DNA of 64,000 nt from Powellomyces hirtus (taxonomy: Eukaryota > Chytridiomycota > Chytridiomycetes > Spizellomycetales > Powellomycetaceae), in NCBI GenBank assembly GCA_025526995.1, contig JAHLKG010000025.1, positions 186,001 to 250,000 of the forward strand, read 5' to 3'. Below, piece after piece: positions 56,201 through 63,081 of this stretch; within the stretch, counting starts at the first letter, position 1; every line of letters starts with the position of its first letter. The position numbers and the translations under genes are program-made. The notes beneath the pieces are model-generated. The model ran no database searches and had not been told where the DNA came from. It saw only the letters and a program-made list of their open reading frames with translations.

Positions 56201-56478
56201 AGACTTTCAGACAGCAGCGTACCTTGCAGGTAATACGCGTTGTTGCAGCGTACGCCTTTGGCGATTTCTTTGCCGTCTCGCGTGAAAATGACGTCTCCAT
56301 TCGACTTGAAGAGCACGTCAACGCCTCGATCGTTGCATTTCGCTACCGATACGAGATCTCGTCGTAATCCTGGCACATGCAGGACTCCGCCCAACTCGAG
56401 CAGATTTGGATAGTCGTTTACTTCTACTCGTACCGTACCTCGAACTGTAGAGGGTAGTGATGTTTTGTCAGCAAGCAT
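52627..56478 (-). CDS. Copia-B Pol polyprotein
   Basis: 1283 codons from ATG 56478. It begins with the C-terminal half of the protease (the DSGAT active site is in gag). Then follow the pre-integrase finger (CLGHVG...CEACVLGK), integrase (HSDLQGP, RTDRGTEY, NGIAEQ; about residues 170-275), a chromodomain (about 420-470, coordinates 55070-55220; YAVEAII, YLVKWEGY, TWE), RT (FVDDLL near 708) and RNase H (FTDADYAG, TEAEYIA, VDNQSA, LADIFTKP; about 880-1040). Order is copia-type. The final 150-200 residues are Pro/Ser-rich and lie opposite the antisense exon-like ORF, so the functional end of Pol is probably near 53300. Pol is in the -1 frame relative to gag with a 55-base overlap. The integrase has AEQW where AERx is usual. 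Confidence 0.93.
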   Translation of the reverse strand: MLADKTSLPSTVRGTVRVEVNDYPNLLELGGVLHVPGLRRDLVSVAKCNDRGVDVLFKSNGDVIFTRDGKEIAKGVRCNNAYYLQGTLLSESLWTDSEACTVEVSPTLAHACLGHVGKHVLEKMASVTDGWSVVGDLSDFKDCEACVLGKAARLPFSPGNVETREICELIHSDLQGPFRIPGYEGSRYSLEFIEHASRYVTVFPIPSKDSAVILDKFLVYKAWIEKQTDRHIKILRTDRGTEYFGKVLAYLLQNGITHQKSAAYSSQQNGIAEQWHCTALDRVRATFADTKLPRRFWPALLVAAGYIYSLTYNRINKKTPHEILFGRRPDVAHLRRIGCVAYSVLTSKGRDKMGNRAKKAYLVGYAQPSGTKGYLAWDPVTDKVEVSRDVIFKEDLGLEPKYQQDPAHLDLLDEESQEDDVKYAVEAIIDERRSKVHTKEYLVKWEGYQEPTWESRLSLLDTTALDDWENRVAAYDVGTRRNDPIAAYAARARTQATINEDAMTWKQAMKTPQKEEFLKAARIEYQSLVDNGTWKLTKRPRNKRVIGTTWVFRTKVNPDGTFNKFKARAVAQGFSQQPGRDFGDTYSPTLPFTALRLFLAYCVQHGLDIHSMNAVTAFLNSDIDKDIYIEQFEGFEDPDHPKGEWVLKLLKALYGLKRSPLLWYETLKTALLKLGYKAVTVCPCIFFKYATYDRTPPSNDNLVLILVFVDDLLDAAKDPEILANSKMELHSKFKFTEQGRVSSHLGLVYKYDFNSPVCTLEISNVKYIDDALAQFGMSDCHPVSTPYAVSACNQQPEDSTPFTNLKVYQDAVGVLTWASITWQWDIATSVGYVARRVAAPTNSDWNNVKRIFRYLKGTRDYALKFTSERNDPRGLRIFTDADYAGELTDRTSTTGILALYNGFPVLWKSSKQKCTAQSTTEAEYIAASTGHNKAKWVRQLLAEVLGPQPDYKSRPVPLHVDNQSAGTLIQSKAINQRTKHIDVRYHAIRDSFAKQIIKMIDTNTDDQLADIFTKPFPTMKHKDTVLRITNGTHIFDERIRNEGASTEAHRAQVLLAECQENYSQHQLTLATTPQLWNPTQCLPRRMGLPLLHHPHRLRVSVGLKNPMGPPTPRLPPPPPLPHHYMELPAPGCPTPSSPPLQTSCPQSSSSPGLYPCPSQPPASGSAGPPVWTSVHQASRSHVRDQEAYQTSPVPSPGLSPARCDVQGPLDGPCGGTVGHALPTSFKSPLGTTPQRVRLPVVQRAPLTTAQQELWSLQERLPAVLSFSPSASLCPNLTTTLAHN

Positions 56479-58154
56479 AACTCTCTGACATCACTATACA
56501 CGGTTGAGCGATCCAAGGTCGCTTTGTGAGGTGTCATGTGGTCCGTAGCGCCAGAGTCGATGAGGGCTTCATACGGTTGTTCTTGGCGGACCCAGACGGG
56601 TAATGCTTCCACAGCATTTGTGCTAACAGCACCATCAGACGACTGCTTCGTCTTGTTCTTCTCCATCTCGGATTTGAACTTCTTTAACACTTTGCACTCC
56701 TGTGTTCGGTGTTTAGGGTCTCCACAGGCCCAACAACCCGACTTTTGGGTTTGGCCTTTGTTTGATGGAGTAGATTCCTTGTCCTTCTTGCCGTTCGTTG
56801 ACTTCTCCCCGTGGTTCTTGCCACCCTTTTGTTTCTTAGAGGCGTCAGTGTGTGCGGCACCTGGTCGCGTATCCGTTGTGGTCCCGCTAGGTTTCTTAGC
56901 CATGTTGGCGGCGATCCTGGATGCAGCGGCCTGTAAACTGCTCAAATCAGTTATGTTTTCTTCATTAGCCTGAACCAACGCCGCAAGGTCTGGTGTTAGT
57001 GCGTTGATGAAGTAATCCTGAAGGACGTAATCCGGTGTTTTCGGCAGAGAAAATGCCAGCATGTTAAACTGAGTGATGTACTCATCCATGCGGCCTTTGG
57101 GGCGCAATTCCCGTAGTTTCTGCAGCGAATCCCTAGTGTGGTTTCGTGGCGCGAACCGCGCCAGAAGGGCGGACCTGAGACCGGTGTTGGTTCTTCCTGA
57201 ATCAACGTCTTCAAAGTCATGCCACGTCGTAATTGCGTTCCTTTTATTTGGTGAGAGCGACTGCCACCAAGTGTATGCCCATCCTGTGAGTTTCGTAGCC
57301 ACAAAATCTACGAGAAACTCGGGCGGAACCATTTCGTACTTCACAACTGTCTCAATCTTGTTGATGAACGTTCGGAGTTTGACCATATTGGCTTCCCCGT
57401 TGTAAGATCCAATATCTTTCAGCGTCCCATCCACGAAAGCCTTCGCACCTTGACTGTCAACGATTTTTGTCGTCACGCTGTGTATGCTCGATGTCGGTGA
57501 TGTAGGGCGGCGTTCGAATGGAGAACGTTGGTAGTCCTGTTGAGCTCCAATCTCCTGATTGTACTCTGTCCACGGTGCAGCGAACCCGTCGTTGCGAGTG
57601 GGTGATGGTGTGCGTACGCGCCATTGCGCCGTACGTACCTGAGGGTTGACCGGGATATTCACATCCTGATCCATGCGCCATTTCATTTGGAGCATTTCCG
57701 TTAGTTGGGCTAGAGAATTCTCAAGCCGATCTATCCTATCCACGTCCGCCTCACGCGGGCGGACATGCACGGTGTTCGCTGATTCCCCATTTGGGAATGC
57801 CGCTGGAGTACTGTAGTTGATCATTCTGTGATCATCTGTACTGCTTGATAGGGGACGGGTATCGACCTTGCCATCGCGTCGGTCGATGTTTCGGGTACGC
57901 CCTTCCAATGTGTCGTCGCCCTCATTGGCGTTGACGCTCAAAGGCGCTGGCTCTGTCAGTGTATTGTCACTGGCAGATTTCCCTCCATTGTCTGGTGATG
58001 TCCATTTACCAGGCACTCGTGCGCTCTTCTTAGTGGCACGTTCTACGGCTCGTTGTAGCATATTGGACCCTGGGGTCTGCCGACCCGTTAGGCGTCTTAA
58101 CATACTACGAGTGTACCGGGGGCTCGTTTCGTTGCCTACCCTTTCAGGGCTCAT
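56424..58154 (-). CDS. Copia-B Gag with protease active site
   Basis: 576 residues from ATG 58154, which lies inside the primer-binding site. A charged N-terminus (1-150) precedes a Ty3-type gag core (YTWWQSL, LRSALLARFAP, YITQFNML; about 250-420), a Lys-rich stretch, a CCHC knuckle (CWACGDPKHRTQEC, about 474-487) and the protease motif ALIDSGATDHM (Asp at about 533). After about 25 further residues the frame ends. The rest of protease is in the overlapping -1 frame. The copy at 61351 has the identical arrangement, so the overlap is either a used frameshift site or an inherited lesion. The next in-frame ATG (about residue 19) is an alternative start. Confidence 0.92.
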   Translation of the reverse strand: MSPERVGNETSPRYTRSMLRRLTGRQTPGSNMLQRAVERATKKSARVPGKWTSPDNGGKSASDNTLTEPAPLSVNANEGDDTLEGRTRNIDRRDGKVDTRPLSSSTDDHRMINYSTPAAFPNGESANTVHVRPREADVDRIDRLENSLAQLTEMLQMKWRMDQDVNIPVNPQVRTAQWRVRTPSPTRNDGFAAPWTEYNQEIGAQQDYQRSPFERRPTSPTSSIHSVTTKIVDSQGAKAFVDGTLKDIGSYNGEANMVKLRTFINKIETVVKYEMVPPEFLVDFVATKLTGWAYTWWQSLSPNKRNAITTWHDFEDVDSGRTNTGLRSALLARFAPRNHTRDSLQKLRELRPKGRMDEYITQFNMLAFSLPKTPDYVLQDYFINALTPDLAALVQANEENITDLSSLQAAASRIAANMAKKPSGTTTDTRPGAAHTDASKKQKGGKNHGEKSTNGKKDKESTPSNKGQTQKSGCWACGDPKHRTQECKVLKKFKSEMEKNKTKQSSDGAVSTNAVEALPVWVRQEQPYEALIDSGATDHMTPHKATLDRSTVYSDVRELCLLTKHHYPLQFEVRYE

Positions 58155-58158
58155 AACC
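58144..58158 (-). promoter_or_regulatory. Copia-B primer-binding site overlapping the gag start
   Basis: The plus strand reads TCAGGGCTCATAACC, the initiator tRNA-Met anticodon arm as DNA. On the minus strand GGTTATGAGCCCTGA follows the LTR, and its ATG (58154-58152) opens gag. The start codon is thus the base-pair partner of the CAU anticodon in the primer. Confidence 0.85.
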
Positions 58159-58399
58159 TGTTGGTCTGAGAGTATCTAAGTAGATAGTTGAGGAAGCTTT
58201 AGGGTAGTTGACTGAGCAGAACAACGAAGTAACTTAATCCCGCTCTACTTGGAGAAAAAGAGAAAAGTCCCCACCGATATATTAAGTATGGAACGAAAAC
58301 TACTTATATCGGAGTTGATCGCGTGGGCTCACGTGATCGCGTGATACGCCCTGCGATGGCGCAGTTGTGACTCGATGACAGAGTCTGTACGTGCTAACA
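58159..58399 (-). repeat. Copia-B 5' LTR
   Basis: A 241-bp LTR. It differs from its own 3' LTR at about 7 sites but from the LTR at 61106-61346 at about one site. Confidence 0.95.
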
Positions 58400-58404
58400 C
58401 ATCC

Positions 58405-59373
58405 CTGCACAACGAGTTCAACATGAAAGACCTAGGCGAAGTCAAGCACTACCTTGGAATGAGAGTTCGACGCAATTACTCAAGGCACGTCATCTATCTT
58501 GATCAAGAGTCATATGTAAATGACATCCTTGAGCGCTTTGGTATGCAAGATTGCAAGCCCGTCAACACTACGATGGACCAGACCAAGCTCGAGCCCTACG
58601 AAGTCAAAAATACAAAGACTTCACCAAACCCGTAAGAAGGAGAATATGGCGAAATCATTGGTTCTCTCATGTACTTGATGATATGCACGCGTCCTGACAT
58701 TGCTGCTGTGGTCAGTATGCTTTCTCGCTTTGCAAGCAACCCTTCGCCTCAACATCTGCAAGCTGCGAAGCGCATTCTTTGCTACCTATGGGGAACATCA
58801 AATTACAGCCTCTGCATCGGCGGAAACAGCATTACCCTTCACAGCTACAGCGATGCCAATTGGGGAAACAATATCATTGATCGACGGTCAATCACTGGCT
58901 ACCTTTTCTACATTGGAAATGTGGGCCCCACCACGTGGGCTTCAAAGCGCCAACTCACTGTTGCTCTCTCATCTACCAAAGCTGAATACATGGCACTTTC
59001 CTTCGCCACTCAAGAAACAATCTGGCTTTGCTCACTTCTGCAAGAACTCCAAATCCCCAAATATCTCGATGAAAATGCTCGACCCACAACGATCCACAAA
59101 GACAATCAGTCATGCATCTCGTTGGCACTGAACCCCGTGCATCACGCCCATACCAAGCATCTCAAGATTTGACATCACTTCCTCCGTGATCGCATCTACA
59201 AGGGGATTAATCTGAAGGACTTACCCACCGCTGAAATGGTCGGCGACTCACTTACAAAGCCTTCACTGGCCCCGGCATTCAAATGCCATTGCGAGAGCAT
59301 GTGCATCAAGCACTACAGCAACACCATCACGCCAATGACGAAAGCGTCCATGACGGAGCTCCTGAATGAGTAA
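58405..59373 (+). pseudogene. Copia-C RT end and RNase H
   Basis: Continuation of Copia-C pol after Copia-B: HNEFNMKDLGEVKHYLGM, then RNase H motifs (YSDANWG, TKAEYMAL, KDNQSC, and DSLTKP near 59250), ending at TAA 59371-59373. In-frame stops are TAA at 58633-58635 and TGA at about 59170 (inside KHLKI-HHFLRD, where CGA would restore Arg). The first about 200 bp, to 58599, are identical to the inverted copy at 60906-61105; beyond that the two diverge visibly. Confidence 0.88.
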
Positions 59374-59410
59374 AATCCCTTCACCGTGGATGGCGTGCTT
59401 GGACAGGGGG

Positions 59411-59666
59411 TGTAATGGAATGTTGAGATTGCGTACTCAACGTTTAGTCCTACAGTAGATCCTTATTTGGATTCTCTGACTAGAACGGGTGACCGCCATA
59501 ATGGTAACGCTAAAAGCTGAATTGGGTCACGTGGAATCTTGTGATTGAAGAAAAAGTAGATTAGAACGCTTGACAAGCAAAACATTACTGATAAGACTTA
59601 AGACATAAAATATATTCACATACATTACATCTCCGTGCATCTGACAACGCTACATCGTCATCTGCA
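59411..59666 (+). repeat. Copia-C 3' LTR
   Basis: About 256 bp, TGTAATGGAATG to CGTCATCTGCA. The polypurine tract GACAGGGGG lies at 59402-59410. Boundaries were set by comparison with the inverted LTR at 59838-60096. It contains CACGTGG near 59529. Confidence 0.8.
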
Positions 59667-59837
59667 TCACAGAAGAGCTCTGTACACCCCCTTTACAAAG
59701 TATACTGGAGGCTACCTCAAATTCGGCCAATCGTCTGCAATTCCAATAAGGTACTGGAAACGCCGATATCTCCAATAAGATACTGTTTTTGAATGCGTTT
59801 TGCCATTCTGAACCCTTTCTGTTGATTGATTGCATCC
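59667..59837. other. 171-bp spacer between inverted Copia-C tails
   Basis: A unique, AT-moderate sequence with no recognisable gene. A short direct repeat CCAATAAG(G/A)... occurs near 59742 and 59773. This is the only stretch in the window not assignable to a retroelement, and could be old host DNA or another decayed element. Confidence 0.5.
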
Positions 59838-60096
59838 TGCAGATGACGGTGTAGCGTTGTCAGATGCACGGAGATGTAATGTATGTGAATGTATTTTTAT
59901 GTCTTAAAGTCTTCTCGGTAATGTCTCGCTTCGAGCATTCTAATCTACTTTTTCTCCAATCACGTGATCACACGTGATCCAATTCAGCTCCTAGCGTTAC
60001 CCATATGGTGGTCACACGTTCTAGTTGGAGAATCCAAGTAAGGATCTAATGTAAGGACCAAACGTTGAGTACGCAAGTCTCAACATTCCAATACAC
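59838..60096 (-). repeat. Copia-C LTR of the inverted copy
   Basis: About 259 bp, the minus-strand counterpart of 59411-59666 but clearly diverged (substitutions and small indels). It contains ATCACGTGATCACACGTGATCC near 59958-59979, again with CACGTG. Confidence 0.8.
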
Positions 60097-60132
60097 CCCC
60101 TGTCCGAGCAATCGATCCGCGCTGATGGGATT

Positions 60133-61105
60133 TTACTCATTTGGGAGCTCCGTCATGGACGCTTTCGTCATTGGCGTGATGGTGTTGTCGTAGTGCTTGA
60201 TGCACATGCTTTTGCGATGGTATTTAAATGCTGGGGCCGGTAAAGGCTTCGTAAGTGAGTCAGCTACCATTTCAGCAGTGGTAAGTACTCCAGATGAATC
60301 TCCTTGTCGATGTGATCATGGATGAAGTGATGTCGAATGTCCATGTGCTTGGTATGGGCGTGACGCATGGGGTTCATTGCCAACGAGATGCATGACTGAT
60401 TGTCTTTGTAGATCGTTGTGGGTCAAGCATTTTCATCGAGATATTCAGGGATTTGGAGTTCTTGCAGAAGTGAGCAAAGCCAGATTGTCTCTTGAGTGGC
60501 GAAGGAAAGTGCCATGTATTCAGCTTTGGTAGATGAGAGAGCAACGGTGGGTTGGCGCTTCGAAGCCCACGTAATGGGGCCCGCATTTCCAATGTAGAAA
60601 AGGTAGCCAGTGATTGACCGTCGATCAATGATGTTGTTTCCCCCATCGGCATCGCTGTAGCCATGAATGGTGACGTTATTTCCGCCGATGCAGAGGCTGT
60701 AATCTGATGTTCCCCGTAGGTAGCGAAGAACACGCTTTGCAGCTTGCAGATGTTGAGGCAAAGGGTTGCTTGCGAAGCGAGAAAGCATACTGACTGCGAC
60801 AGCGATGTCAGGACGCGTGCATATCATCAGGTACATGAGAGAACCAACGATTTCGCGATATTCTCCTTCTTGCAGGTTAGGTGAAGTCTTTGTATTTTCG
60901 ACTTTGTAGGGCTCGAGCTTGGTCTGGTCCATCGTAGTGTTGACGGGCTTGCAATCTTGCATACCAAAGCGCTCAAGGATGTCATTTACATATGACTCTT
61001 GATCAAGATAGATGACGTGCCTTGAGTAATTGCGTCGAACTCTCATTCCAAGGTAGTGCTTGACTTCGCCTAGGTCTTTCATGTTGAACTCGTTGTGCAG
61101 GGATG
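60133..61105 (-). pseudogene. Inverted Copia-C RT end and RNase H
   Basis: Second Copia-C copy in opposite orientation, from the Copia-B insertion point (GGATG, 61101-61105) to TAA 60135-60133. Its frame is open to about 60423 (YSDADGG, TKAEYMAL), where the stop present in the other copy at 58633 is absent. The remaining RNase H tail is frame-broken. Its first 200 bp next to Copia-B match 58400-58599 exactly. Confidence 0.87.
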
Positions 61106-61346
61106 TGTTAGCACGTACAGACTCTGTCATCGAGTCACAACTGCGCCATCGCAGGGCGTATCACGCGATCACGTGAGCCCACGTGATCAACTCCGATATA
61201 AGTAGTTTTCGTTCCATACTTAATATATCGGTGGGGACTTTTCTCTTTTTCTCCAAGTAGAGCGGGATTAAGTTACTTCGTTGTTCTGCTCAGTCAACTA
61301 CCCTAAAGCTTCCTCAACTATCTACTTAGATACTCTCAGACCAACA
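61106..61346 (+). repeat. Copia-B 5' LTR, second copy
   Basis: A 241-bp LTR, almost identical to 58159-58399. It carries tandem GATCACGTG/CACGTGATC motifs near 61164-61186. Confidence 0.95.
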
Positions 61347-61361
61347 GGTTATGAGCCCTGA
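61347..61361 (+). promoter_or_regulatory. Primer-binding site with gag ATG, second Copia-B
   Basis: GGTTATGAGCCCTGA directly after the LTR. Its ATG at 61351 opens gag, as in the first copy. Confidence 0.85.
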
Positions 61362-63081
61362 AAGGGTAGGCAACGAAACGAGCCCCCGGTACACTCGTAG
61401 TATGTTAAGACGCCTAACGGGTCGGCAGACCCCAGGGTCCAATACGCTACAACGAGCCGTAGAACGTGCCACTAAGAAGAGCGCACGAGTGCCTGGTAAA
61501 TGGACATCACCAGACAATGGAGGGAAATCTGCCAGTGACAATACACTGACAGAGCCAGCGCCTTTGAGCGTCAACGCCAATGAGGGCGACGACACATTGG
61601 AAGGGCGTACCCGAAACATCGACCGACGCGATGGCAAGGTCGATACCCGTCCCCTATCAAGCAGTACAGATGATCACAGAATGATCAACTACAGTACTCC
61701 AGCGGCATTCCCAAGTGGGGAATCAGCGAACACCGTGCATGTCCGCCCGCGTGAGGCGGACGTGGATAGGATAGATCGGCTTGAGAATTCTCTAGCCCAA
61801 CTAACGGAAATGCTCCAAATGAAATGGCGCATGGATCAGGATGTGAATATCCCGGTCAACCCTCAGGTACGTACGGCGCAATGGTGCGTACGCACACCAT
61901 CACCCACTCGCAACGACGGGTTCGCTGCACCGTGGACAGAGTACAATCAGGAGATTGGAGCTCAACAGGACTACCAACGTTCTCCATTCGAACGCCGCCC
62001 TACATCACCGACATCAAGCATACACAGCGTGACGACAAAAATCGTTGACAGTCAAGGTGCGAAGGCTTTCGTGGATGGGACGCTGAAAGATATTGGATCT
62101 TACAACGGGGAAGCCAATATGGTCAAACTCCGAACGTTCATCAACAAGATTGAGACAGTTGTGAAGTACGAAATGGTTCCGCCCGAGTTTCTCGTAGATT
62201 TTGTGGCTACGAAACTCACAGGATGGGCATACACTTGGTGGCAGTCGCTCTCACCAAATAAAAGGAACGCAATTACGACGTGGCATGACTTTGAAGACGT
62301 TGATTCAGGAAGAACCAACACCGGTCTCAGGTCCGCCCTTCTGGCGCGGTTTGCGCCACGAAACCACACTAGGGATTCGCTGCAGAAACTACGGGAATTG
62401 CGCCCCAAAGGCCGCATGGATGAGTACATCACTCAGTTTAACATGCTGGCATTTTCTCTGCCGAAAACACCGGATTACGTCCTTCAGGATTACTTCATCA
62501 ACGCACTAACACCGGACCTTGCGGCGTTGGTTCAGGCTAATGAAGAAAACATAACTGATTTGAGCAGTTTACAGGCCGCTGCATCCAGGATCGCCGCCAA
62601 CATGGCTAAGAAACCTAGCGGGACCACAACGGATACGCGACCAGGTGCCGCACACACTGACGCCTCTAAGAAACAAAAGGGTGGCAAGAACCACGGGGAG
62701 AAGTCAACAAACGGCAAGAAGGACAAGGAATCTACTCCATCAAACAAAGGCCAAACCCAAAAGTCGGGTTGTTGGGCCTGTGGAGACCCTAAACACCGAA
62801 CACAGGAGTGCAAAGTGTTAAAGAAGTTCAAATCCGAGATGGAGAAGAACAAGACGAAGCAGTCGTCTGATGGTGCTGTTAGCACAAATGCTGTGGAAGC
62901 ATTACCCGTCTGGGTCCGCCAAGAACAACCGTATGAAGCCCTCATCGACTCTGGCGCTACGGACCACATGACACCTCACAAAGCGACCTTGGATCGCTCA
63001 ACCGTGTATAGTGATGTCAGAGAGTTATGCTTGCTGACAAAACATCACTACCCTCTACAGTTCGAGGTACGGTACGAGTAG
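61351..63081 (+). CDS. Copia-B Gag, second copy
   Basis: 576 residues, differing from the copy at 56424-58154 by only a few substitutions (for example T for M at about residue 32, S for N in the FPNGES motif, C for R in AQWRVR). Gag core, CCHC knuckle and DSGAT protease motif are intact. It overlaps pol by 55 bases in the same -1 relation. Confidence 0.93.
   Translation: MSPERVGNETSPRYTRSMLRRLTGRQTPGSNTLQRAVERATKKSARVPGKWTSPDNGGKSASDNTLTEPAPLSVNANEGDDTLEGRTRNIDRRDGKVDTRPLSSSTDDHRMINYSTPAAFPSGESANTVHVRPREADVDRIDRLENSLAQLTEMLQMKWRMDQDVNIPVNPQVRTAQWCVRTPSPTRNDGFAAPWTEYNQEIGAQQDYQRSPFERRPTSPTSSIHSVTTKIVDSQGAKAFVDGTLKDIGSYNGEANMVKLRTFINKIETVVKYEMVPPEFLVDFVATKLTGWAYTWWQSLSPNKRNAITTWHDFEDVDSGRTNTGLRSALLARFAPRNHTRDSLQKLRELRPKGRMDEYITQFNMLAFSLPKTPDYVLQDYFINALTPDLAALVQANEENITDLSSLQAAASRIAANMAKKPSGTTTDTRPGAAHTDASKKQKGGKNHGEKSTNGKKDKESTPSNKGQTQKSGCWACGDPKHRTQECKVLKKFKSEMEKNKTKQSSDGAVSTNAVEALPVWVRQEQPYEALIDSGATDHMTPHKATLDRSTVYSDVRELCLLTKHHYPLQFEVRYE

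Larger units (their letters stand above)
52223..58399 (-). mobile_element. Copia-B, full-length copia element
   Basis: A 6177-bp minus-strand element. LTRs are 58159-58399 (5') and 52223-52463 (3'), 241 bp each, differing at about 7 positions. The target duplication CATCC lies at 52218-52222 and 58400-58404. The primer site is at 58144-58158 and the polypurine tract at 52464-52472. It has separate gag and pol frames. It is inserted in the RT of Copia-C. Both coding frames are uninterrupted. Confidence 0.96.
47627..59666 (+). mobile_element. Copia-C, decayed and multiply interrupted copia element
   Basis: The plus-strand element in which the other insertions sit. Its 5' LTR and gag start are missing in this window, cut by the Copia-A complex at 47626. 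Gag, protease, integrase, chromodomain, RT and RNase H follow in order, with a solo Gypsy-1 LTR at 50308-50582 and Copia-B at 52223-58399. It ends in a 3' LTR at 59411-59666. Many in-frame stops, frameshifts and an internal duplication make it the oldest layer. Confidence 0.9.

Noticed and set aside
58144..58158. Possible tRNA-Met gene fragment (TCAGGGCTCATAACC)
   Set aside because: Only the anticodon arm is present, always exactly at an LTR edge. It is the primer-binding site, not a tRNA gene.
59667..59837. Spacer as a hairpin loop of a designed or functional palindrome
   Set aside because: The flanking Copia-C tails are too diverged to be one recent palindrome. Two separate old copies plus later conversion fits better.
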